From an uncultured Chlorobiaceae bacterium (GTDB lineage: Bacteria; Bacteroidota; Chlorobiia; Chlorobiales; Chlorobiaceae), in contig CAILXE010000441.1 in the NCBI GenBank assembly GCA_903838095.1, forward strand, positions 1 to 8,770: DNA of 8,770 nucleotides, given 5' to 3'. Shown piece after piece: positions 1 to 5,323 of the stretch. The notes below the pieces were generated by a model, which was given only the letters and a program-made list of their open reading frames with translations, had not been told where the DNA came from and made no database searches. Within the stretch, counting starts at the first letter, position 1. Each line of letters opens with the position of its first letter. Position numbers and translations under genes: made by a program.

Positions 1-46
1 AAACATTTTCTTGTCCAGTTGATTCTTTGTTACTATGTTTTGCCAT
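1..46 (-). CDS. Possible 5' tip of a leftward gene (partial)
   Basis: An open frame reads leftward off the window edge from an ATG at 46-44 and begins MAKHSNKESTGQENV. The stretch is hydrophilic and rich in Ser, Lys and Glu, as is common for a disordered N-terminus. The same frame stays open further upstream, with other ATGs at 70 and 109, so the start is not fixed. No convincing ribosome binding site precedes any of them. If real, the gene is divergent from tatC with about 77 bp between the starts. Fifteen codons are too few to identify a family or to exclude chance. Confidence 0.3.
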   Translation of the reverse strand, partial: MAKHSNKESTGQENV

Positions 47-123
47 TATTATCGTTCTGGAATGCGCCATTGCACCTGTCACATCCAGATAACTCTCTCT
101 TAGTTTCATCCTGAAATGAACCA

Positions 124-936
124 ATGAGCCAAGAAACTGAATCAACAACGGCAATACAGCTTCTCGAAGAGAGCGATCACGATGCTGAAACAGAACAGTC
201 CGAGCCTGAAAATGAGCTGAACTTCATAGGTCATCTTGAGGAAATTCGATCACGACTGATCCAGTCAGGCCTTGCACTGCTGATCGTAACGGCGTTGTGT
301 GCCACCTATGCTGATTTTCTGGTCAATGATATCCTTATTGGACCGCTCAAACGAAGCAGTCCTTCTCTTGTACTTCAAAACCTTGTCCCATACGGACAGG
401 TCTCTCTCTATTTTCAGGTTGTATTTTTTGCGGGATTCATCATCTCTTTTCCTTTTATCGCCTGGCAAATCTGGCAATTTATAGCCCCGGGTCTGCACGA
501 ACACGAAAGGAAGGCCAGCCGGTTCTCCATTCTTTTTATTTCTCTCTGCTTCTTTGCAGGTATCGCCTTCGGCTATTTTGTCTTTCTGCCGATCTCCCTG
601 CAATTTTTTGCCGGTTTCGGCACAAGCCTTATCAAAAACAACATCTCTGTTCAGGACTATATCAGCTTTTTTATTGGAGCGCTTCTGACTGCAGGACTTG
701 TTTTTGAGCTTCCCTTCATATCCTATATCCTCTCAAAAATAGGACTTTTGACGCCAGCCTTCATGAGGTTTTACCGTAAGCACGCCATTGTAGTCCTTTT
801 GATTGTCGCTGCAGTTGTTACCCCGTCAACCGACATTGTCACTCAGCTTATTATTGGACTGCCGATGATCCTGCTCTATGAACTCAGTATCCTGATTTCA
901 GCCAGAGTCAATCGCAACAATGCTGCCCTGAAATAA
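124..936 (+). CDS. tatC: Sec-independent protein translocase TatC
   Basis: TatC is the multi-spanning inner-membrane subunit of the twin-arginine translocase; it recognises the RR signal of folded export substrates and recruits TatA/TatB-type partners. The 270-residue product has an acidic N-terminal tail (about residues 1-32, longer than in E. coli) and then the TatC fold. HLEEIRSRL (37-45) opens the domain, APGLHEHER (121-129) is the conserved cytoplasmic loop, FELP (194-197) carries the conserved membrane Glu195, and TPSTD (233-237) and LYELS (251-255) close it. About six membrane segments are visible near 47-65, 93-113, 133-157, 176-198, 216-231 and 237-257. No tatA or tatB gene is adjacent in the window. 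There is no clear Shine-Dalgarno site before the ATG at 124; an out-of-frame ATG lies at 116. Its 3' end overlaps the convergent coaE by 29 bp. Identification is secure. Confidence 0.96.
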   Translation: MSQETESTTAIQLLEESDHDAETEQSEPENELNFIGHLEEIRSRLIQSGLALLIVTALCATYADFLVNDILIGPLKRSSPSLVLQNLVPYGQVSLYFQVVFFAGFIISFPFIAWQIWQFIAPGLHEHERKASRFSILFISLCFFAGIAFGYFVFLPISLQFFAGFGTSLIKNNISVQDYISFFIGALLTAGLVFELPFISYILSKIGLLTPAFMRFYRKHAIVVLLIVAAVVTPSTDIVTQLIIGLPMILLYELSILISARVNRNNAALK

Positions 937-1597
937 GCTGCCCCTCGCTTCCGGAAATGGAGCATACAGATGCCGCTGCGGCACGCAAGGCAGAGTAAAG
1001 CTCTGTCGTCTCTTTTTTGAGATCCTCCAAAGAGCCTTTGTTGTACAGCACATAATCGGCCATTGAAATCAGTTTTTCCTGTGGCCACTGCGCTGCAATA
1101 CGCCGCATAATCTCTTCAGGTCGCCCCATTCCTTTCTGCACCGCTCTTTCAATTCGCTCCTGCTGATCAGCCACGACAACCACAACCGCATCAAGCACTT
1201 CGTTTCCGCCAGATTCAAACAGAATTGCAGCCTCTTTGACAAGAATTTTTGTCCCCTTCTTTTCAGCATCACAGACCGCCTTGCGAAACTCAACAAAAAC
1301 CTTCGGATGAATGAGGCGGTTCAATGCCTCCAGTTTTTCCGGCTCAGAAAAAACGGTCTCCGCTATTTTTTTTCGATTCAACAGCAATTGACCGACTGCA
1401 TCAATCGAATACACCGATGCTCCAAAAAGCCTTCTGATTCCATCAACCACTTCCGGATCATGAAGCTGTAACTCTTTTGCTACCTGATCAGACTCGAAGA
1501 GCGTACAACCCATTTCCGAAAGAAAATGACAAACCATTGATTTGCCACTACCAAGACCGCCCGTCACGCCAACAAGAAAAGGATAGGTTCGTTTCAT
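908..1597 (-). CDS. coaE: Dephospho-CoA kinase
   Basis: CoaE phosphorylates the ribose 3'-hydroxyl of dephospho-CoA with ATP, the last step of coenzyme A synthesis in the cytoplasm. The P-loop GVTGGLGSGKS is at residues 10-20. ESDQVAKEL (35-43) matches the usual substrate-site segment with its conserved Asp37, LIHP is at 95-98, KEAAILFE (121-128) replaces the more usual E-x-PLLFE wording, and the lid and C-terminal signature run from GRPEE (158-162) through ADYVLYNKGSLEDL (180-193). At 229 residues it is longer than the typical 200-210; the extra is a C-terminal tail of about 20 residues, its last nine codons lying inside the antisense 3' end of tatC. The ATG at 1597-1595 shares one base with the TAA of the upstream lipoprotein gene (TAATG), which suggests translational coupling. 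A weak AGGTG sits about 7 nt before the start. Confidence 0.95.
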   Translation of the reverse strand: MKRTYPFLVGVTGGLGSGKSMVCHFLSEMGCTLFESDQVAKELQLHDPEVVDGIRRLFGASVYSIDAVGQLLLNRKKIAETVFSEPEKLEALNRLIHPKVFVEFRKAVCDAEKKGTKILVKEAAILFESGGNEVLDAVVVVVADQQERIERAVQKGMGRPEEIMRRIAAQWPQEKLISMADYVLYNKGSLEDLKKETTELYSALRAAAASVCSISGSEGQLISGQHCCD

Positions 1598-1941
1598 TAT
1601 TGAGCACCTGTTTTTTTGCGGATATTTATCCGAGTCAGCTCCAGTACCGATCTCCAGCGGTCAGAATTCCTTTTGTAGATCTCTATCTTGTGCTTCATAC
1701 TTTCACGGGTAAGAGCGTGACGAACAAGAAGCTCATTGATATCAGCCGAATTGAGCGCAACAAGCTCCGAGCTGCCGGAAGCAGGCGCTACTCCTGAGAA
1801 GAGCAGATAATCGCAATAAAAACCTGCAAAATGAATATCATCTTTGTCAAGCGCCTGCGGCTTCGAATCACTGCACCCTGTCAAGCCATGGCAAAAGATA
1901 ACGCACGCAACAAAAATGTGAATGATATGCCTGAATTTCAT
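1597..1941 (-). CDS. Small lipoprotein, DUF4296-like
   Basis: The 114-residue product begins with a basic, hydrophobic signal sequence ending in a lipobox, LTGC, with Cys23 as the predicted lipid-modified residue, so it should be anchored in a membrane facing the periplasm. The mature part is short and polar. Its second half, about residues 64-111 (SADINELLVRHALTRESMKHKIEIYKRNSDRWRSVLEL region), has the pattern of the DUF4296 lipoproteins of Bacteroidota, in which a helix is followed by a Y..N...W/L segment; this is a resemblance by eye, not a confirmed match. The gene is first of a leftward pair with coaE and overlaps its start by one base. No clear ribosome binding site precedes the ATG at 1941. 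The function is not known. Confidence 0.75.
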   Translation of the reverse strand: MKFRHIIHIFVACVIFCHGLTGCSDSKPQALDKDDIHFAGFYCDYLLFSGVAPASGSSELVALNSADINELLVRHALTRESMKHKIEIYKRNSDRWRSVLELTRINIRKKTGAQ

Positions 1942-2069
1942 GACCGCATGAGTGAATTTGAGAAATGCAAGAAACTAAATCTGCCAAATGAAAGTTTAAA
2001 CATTTTTAATGGTATAGTAACTTTAAGTGATTAATGTATTGACTTTTTTAAACTCTAAATAATCAGTTT

Positions 2070-2675
2070 ATGACCTATCAGCAACCTGCACTTTCATACG
2101 CAGAAAACGCACTTGAACCTTATATGTCGGCAAAAACTCTCAGTTTTCATTACGGCAAACACCATGTTGCATACATCACAAACTATAATAACCTCGTAGC
2201 TGGAACTCCTCTTGAGAGCCTGAGCATTGAAGAGGTGATTTCCCTGACAGCAACAGATCCACAAAAGGTCGGTATTTTCAATAATGGTGCGCAAGCCTGG
2301 AATCACTCATTTTACTGGAACTGCCTCACACCTGACGGCGGGGGCCTGCCATCCGGAGAACTTGGAGCCAAAATAACCAAAGATTTCGGCAGTTTTGAAA
2401 AATTTAAAGATGAACTGAAAGCTGCGGCGGCAACCCAGTTCGGCAGTGGATGGGCTTGGCTTGTGCTTGATGGAGAGACACTGAAGGTCGTAAAAACCGG
2501 TAATGCCCAAACGCCCTCAACCAGTGGCCAGAAACCAATTCTGACTATTGATGTATGGGAACACGCCTACTACCTTGATTACCAGAATCGCCGGCCTGAC
2601 TATGTTGCAACGGTGATCGACAACCTTCTCAATTGGGAGTTCGCCTCAGAAAATTACAAAAAAGCAACAGAGTAA
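2070..2675 (+). CDS. sodB: Superoxide dismutase, iron type
   Basis: This enzyme dismutates superoxide to hydrogen peroxide and oxygen; in an anaerobe it serves oxygen defence in the cytoplasm. The 201-residue length is normal. Metal ligands can be placed by family pattern as His27, His79, Asp161 and His165. HYGKHHVAY (27-35) gives the active-site His and Tyr35, AQAWNHSFYW (74-83) gives Gln75, and DVWEHAYYLDYQNRRPDY (161-178) is the C-terminal signature. The position of Gln75 in the AQ-WNH motif, and Ala at the place where manganese enzymes carry their Gln (NAQTP, 145-149), point to the iron type. No signal peptide is present. The ATG at 2070 has no Shine-Dalgarno site. Upstream is an AT-rich spacer shared with the divergent lipoprotein gene; I could not fix a promoter in it. 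A strong hairpin follows 15 bp after the stop. Confidence 0.96.
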   Translation: MTYQQPALSYAENALEPYMSAKTLSFHYGKHHVAYITNYNNLVAGTPLESLSIEEVISLTATDPQKVGIFNNGAQAWNHSFYWNCLTPDGGGLPSGELGAKITKDFGSFEKFKDELKAAAATQFGSGWAWLVLDGETLKVVKTGNAQTPSTSGQKPILTIDVWEHAYYLDYQNRRPDYVATVIDNLLNWEFASENYKKATE

Positions 2676-2689
2676 CAGAGCTAAAATCT

Positions 2690-2744
2690 TGATGGCACTA
2701 CGGGCGATTTGTCAGGGTTATTGACAATATCGCCCAATCCATCA
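2690..2744. terminator. Long hairpin between convergent genes, probable bidirectional terminator
   Basis: The core is at 2702-2735: GGGCGAT and TTGTCA pair with TGACAA and ATCGCCC, giving a 13-bp stem with one bulged T and a 7-nt loop. Outside it, TGATGG (2690-2695) can also pair with CCATCA (2739-2744), whose last three bases are the stop codon of the leftward lipoprotein gene. It lies between the stops of sodB and that gene, where a terminator serving both strands is expected. Neither side has a run of T directly after the stem, so it is not a textbook intrinsic terminator. Confidence 0.7.
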
Positions 2745-3596
2745 GAGCCATGGCTGAAAGTCTGCATCATCAATATTGACAATTTTCGCTTTTTTCGGCA
2801 TTGATAATCTGAGAGAAGACATCTCCTTGTTAAACACCCGTTCATCGTAGGAAATAACCATTTGATGCTCCCCCGTTCCATCTTTACTGTTGTAGAGCAG
2901 CAGATCAATCTCTTTCGGAACAAGAACAGTGTGGCCATCAATGGTCAGTGACTCAAAATTCCTGAAATGCATCTCGGTGGTCGTTTTTCCCTCAAAATCC
3001 TTCAGAAGAAGTGCTGTCAGTGTCCGGTTAAACGGATCTATAACAACCTCTTTGCTTCCCGCAGAACTTGCGACCGTAAACAGGAGCATTCCTGCGCCTT
3101 TTTTCACTGATGTGATGGCAGTTACCGGCTCTGTAATGTTGACCATCCCAAGAAGAGATTCCGTCAACAACCGATATCCTGAATTCACACCAAGAATTTT
3201 CTCAAGATTCATATCATTGTTACTGCCAAGAAAAAGCCGGTTATTCAGCATATCATGCACGAAAAGCGAATCCCTGCTGAAAAACATATCAGCAACCGGC
3301 CATCCTATAAAACCGGCAGTGACAATCATTCTTGACTCAACTCCACGATTGACACGAATATTGCAGAACACACGATTCTGACGTTTCGGTGTTTTTATCC
3401 AGACATCAGCATAACCATCAAGCGAATGAATAAATGGCGAGGCTTTGGTTACTTCCTGATAAAGAGCCGCATGTTCAGCAATAAGCGCCGTCTGTTCAAC
3501 AGGCAGCTCCTGCCTGCCAACCGTCCGAAATTCCGAACATCCCAACACCAGAACAAGCATAAAGAGCACAGACAACCACAGACCACTTCGTTTCAT
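2742..3596 (-). CDS. DUF4292-like outer-membrane lipoprotein
   Basis: The 284-residue product has a signal peptide with a lipobox LVLGC, Cys20 being the predicted lipidated residue. The mature part resembles DUF4292, a Bacteroidota/Chlorobiota family thought to share the half-barrel fold of LolA/LolB. Visible family features are the IHSLDGYADVWIKTP strand (55-69), an N.RVNRG..SRMIV segment (about 79-92), the FFSRDSLFVHD turn (105-115) in which the DS pair is typical, and LTESLLGMV (144-152). Later alternating strands such as EVVIDPFNRTLTALLL (183-198) and ESLTIDGHTVLVPKEIDLLLY (214-234) fit a beta-sheet that binds lipid or lipoprotein. The start ATG at 3596 is preceded by GAGAG and, further back, AGGGG. 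It is divergent from the rlmI-type gene and convergent with sodB. A role in lipoprotein or lipid handling is inference from the fold class. Confidence 0.72.
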   Translation of the reverse strand: MKRSGLWLSVLFMLVLVLGCSEFRTVGRQELPVEQTALIAEHAALYQEVTKASPFIHSLDGYADVWIKTPKRQNRVFCNIRVNRGVESRMIVTAGFIGWPVADMFFSRDSLFVHDMLNNRLFLGSNNDMNLEKILGVNSGYRLLTESLLGMVNITEPVTAITSVKKGAGMLLFTVASSAGSKEVVIDPFNRTLTALLLKDFEGKTTTEMHFRNFESLTIDGHTVLVPKEIDLLLYNSKDGTGEHQMVISYDERVFNKEMSSLRLSMPKKAKIVNIDDADFQPWL

Positions 3597-3711
3597 CTCT
3601 CAATTCCCCTGAAATTATTTCCTTTGAGATTCAGCTCTTTTGCTGCACATTGCAACAGATACCTTGAGCATTAAGCACCGCGTTTGATACATCATGACTG
3701 AAAATGCCCTC

Positions 3712-3740
3712 TTCTCACAAAGAGAGCCACTCTGTATTAT
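3712..3740 (+). promoter_or_regulatory. Weak candidate promoter for the rlmI-type gene
   Basis: TTCTCA (3712-3717) and TATTAT (3735-3740) are separated by 17 bp and match the sigma-70 type consensus at 4 of 6 and 5 of 6 positions. Transcription would start near 3747 and give a leader of about 60 nt. The call rests on hexamer similarity and spacing only. Confidence 0.3.
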
Positions 3741-3775
3741 ACCATCATACGTTATATTTAAGGCAAAATACAGAG
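3730..3775. repeat. 9-bp inverted repeat in the divergent spacer before the methyltransferase gene
   Basis: CTCTGTATT (3730-3738) is the exact reverse complement of AATACAGAG (3767-3775), with 28 nt between. It sits 31-77 bp before the start of the methyltransferase gene. The left arm overlaps TATTAT (3735-3740), a possible -10 box, with TTCTCA (3712-3717) 17 bp before it as a weak -35. The arms could therefore be an operator or a leader-RNA stem. A chance occurrence is possible in AT-rich DNA. Confidence 0.4.
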
Positions 3776-3806
3776 CTATCAAAACTCACAACACGCTATT
3801 AAAAAC

Positions 3807-4988
3807 ATGCAATCCCTCTACCTTAAACCAAAAGAACACCACCGGATCCAGAAAGGCCATCTCTGGGTGTTCAGCAACGAACTTGCAAGCCTTCCAAGAG
3901 ATATTGCTTCCGGCGAAACGGTAAAGCTCTTCACCCACGACAAGAAATTCCTTGGAACCGGCTTTTACAATCCACATTCGCTCATCTCAGTCAGACTTCT
4001 TACCCGAACGGATGAAGAACCTGACAAGAATTTTTTCCGTAAAAAGTTTCTTGAAGCGCTCACATTGCGCGAAAAAATCTACAGCAATGAGGAGACCAAC
4101 GCCTGGCGCCTTGTTCATGGAGAGTCGGACGGACTTCCCGGCCTCATTGTTGACCGATTTAACAAGGCGGTCGTGCTTCAGGCTTTTTCGGCTGGCATGG
4201 ACATTCATCTGCCACTTGTCTGCGATGTCCTGCAGGAGCTGCTCGACCCTTCAATAATCATTGTGCGCAATGAATCACCCTTGAGAGAACTTGAAGGGCT
4301 GACTCTTCATAAAGAAATTGTAAGAGGAAAAGCATCAGAAGCGGTGCAGACCATTCACGACGCTGGCATTACGTATCAGGTGGATCTTTTTCAGGGACAG
4401 AAAACCGGCTTTTTCCTTGACCAGCGTGAGAACCGGCGTATTATCAGAAAATTTGCCAAGGGGGCAGAAGTACTCGACGTTTTTACCAATGATGGCGGAT
4501 TTGCCCTGAACGCCCTCTACGGAGGAGCCCGATCGGCCATTCTGGTTGATGCATCCAAAGAGGCACTGCAACGGGCGGAGCACAACGCACAACTGAACAA
4601 ATTTTCCGAATACAGTCTTGTTGCCGCCGATGCTTTCGATACGCTTGACCAGATGGTCGAGTCGAAAGAGTCATTTGATCTTGTCGTTCTTGATCCTCCA
4701 AGTTTCACCAAAAGCCGCAAAAACCTTCCCGGTGCCCTCAAAGCCTATAAACGGCTGAACAAGCTCGGGCTTCAGCTCCTGAAAAACGGCGGGTTTCTTG
4801 CCACTGCATCATGCAGTCACCACGTCTCAGAAGAAGACTTCCTGCAGTCCATCCATCAGGCTGCTCTTTCCGCCGGCTGCCAGCTCAGGCTGATCCATAA
4901 AAACTCGCAACCCTTTGACCATCCCGTCCTGCTGGCCATGCCAGAAACCAGCTACCTCAAGTTCGCCTGTTTTTATGTAACACGCTGA
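3807..4988 (+). CDS. rlmI: Class I SAM-dependent rRNA methyltransferase, RlmI type
   Basis: The family member RlmI makes 5-methylcytosine at position 1962 of 23S rRNA using S-adenosylmethionine. The 393-residue length matches E. coli RlmI (396). An N-terminal PUA-like RNA-binding part covers about residues 1-70 (HLWVFSNEL at 18-26). A middle part carries [18 protein letters not shown] (101-118). The Rossmann methyltransferase part holds [14 protein letters not shown] (197-210), motif [13 protein letters not shown] (223-234), LDPPSF (295-300), SCSHHV with Cys336 (335-340) and [15 protein letters not shown] (372-386). Motif I reads F-T-N-D-G-G-F where most relatives have a C-Y-T-G-G-F type wording, but the glycines are kept. 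No Shine-Dalgarno site is evident before the ATG. It stands alone, divergent from the DUF4292-like gene and convergent with the small helical protein gene. Family is secure; the exact target base is inferred from homology. Confidence 0.88.
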   Translation: MQSLYLKPKEHHRIQKGHLWVFSNELASLPRDIASGETVKLFTHDKKFLGTGFYNPHSLISVRLLTRTDEEPDKNFFRKKFLEALTLREKIYSNEETNAWRLVHGESDGLPGLIVDRFNKAVVLQAFSAGMDIHLPLVCDVLQELLDPSIIIVRNESPLRELEGLTLHKEIVRGKASEAVQTIHDAGITYQVDLFQGQKTGFFLDQRENRRIIRKFAKGAEVLDVFTNDGGFALNALYGGARSAILVDASKEALQRAEHNAQLNKFSEYSLVAADAFDTLDQMVESKESFDLVVLDPPSFTKSRKNLPGALKAYKRLNKLGLQLLKNGGFLATASCSHHVSEEDFLQSIHQAALSAGCQLRLIHKNSQPFDHPVLLAMPETSYLKFACFYVTR

Positions 4989-5018
4989 ACCGGGAAGCAT
5001 GACACTCATTCGCCATCC

Positions 5019-5055
5019 GCGCCATGTCGCAGCCTTCAGGCTGAAGATGTGGCGC
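5019..5055. terminator. Imperfect hairpin between convergent genes, possible terminator
   Basis: GCGCCA (5019-5024) pairs with TGGCGC (5050-5055), and an inner CAGCC-TTCA-GGCTG hairpin spans 5030-5043. In RNA from the + strand, G-U pairs at 5025/5049 and 5026/5048 plus two Watson-Crick pairs (5027/5047, 5028/5046) nearly join the stems into one; in minus-strand RNA the two wobbles become A-C mismatches. It lies 30 bp after the methyltransferase stop and 2 bp after the stop of the leftward small gene. No T-run follows on either strand, so the terminator role is uncertain. Confidence 0.5.
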
Positions 5056-5057
5056 AC

Positions 5058-5231
5058 TTACTTCGACAGTTCTGAAATCGCTGCTCGCAGATAGTCCGCC
5101 GCCTCATCAAGAATTTTTATAGCCTGACGAATTTCATAATCGTCATCAGCATCATCTTTAGCCCTTTCCATACGCCTTTTTGCATCCTGAACAGCATCAG
5201 CAGCAAGCTGAAGTTTTGAGGTAATCGCCAT
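5058..5231 (-). CDS. Small helical protein of unknown function (57 residues)
   Basis: The product MAITSKLQLAADAVQDAKRR... is 57 residues and I do not recognise a named family. It is rich in Ala, Asp, Lys, Arg and Glu, has no Pro, Gly or Cys, and reads as one or two long amphipathic helices (about 5-28 and 32-56) around an acidic patch DDADDD (26-31). This suits a small helical hairpin or coiled coil in the cytoplasm; no signal peptide or membrane segment is present. The frame is open upstream to 5366, but the start chosen here is ATG 5231-5229 because an AAAGGAG ribosome site (5238-5244) lies 6 nt before it, and the longer reading would run back into the P-type ATPase gene. It follows that ATPase gene on the same strand after a 92-bp gap, so co-transcription is possible. 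Function cannot be given. Confidence 0.75.
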   Translation of the reverse strand: MAITSKLQLAADAVQDAKRRMERAKDDADDDYEIRQAIKILDEAADYLRAAISELSK

Positions 5232-5237
5232 AACACT

Positions 5238-5244
5238 CTCCTTT
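5238..5244 (-). promoter_or_regulatory. Ribosome binding site of the 57-residue protein
   Basis: On the minus strand AAAGGAG stands 6 nt before the ATG at 5231. It is among the best Shine-Dalgarno matches in the window and decides this start over the longer frame reaching 5366. Confidence 0.75.
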
Positions 5245-5247
5245 TCT

Positions 5248-5269
5248 TGATTATGATGTTGCTTAATCA
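5248..5269. repeat. Palindrome upstream of the small helical protein gene
   Basis: TGATTA (5248-5253) and TAATCA (5264-5269) are exact inverted copies separated by 10 nt, just upstream of the ribosome site. The AT-rich dyad could be an operator or a leader stem. It does not clearly match a Fur, Zur or MntR box that I know. Confidence 0.3.
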
Positions 5270-5323
5270 TCACTCTAATGTACCACCGATTGAGGATAAT
5301 TGATACACCATTTCTCAAAAACT

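Noticed and set aside
1994..2053. GTTTAAAC palindrome and a distant TTTAAAC in the spacer between the lipoprotein gene and sodB
   Set aside because: Short AT-rich words recur by chance in such a spacer; there is no consistent spacing or known site.
2039..2061. TTGACT and TAAATA before sodB as a promoter
   Set aside because: The spacing is 11 bp and the boxes end within 10 bp of the start codon, so they do not form a plausible promoter.
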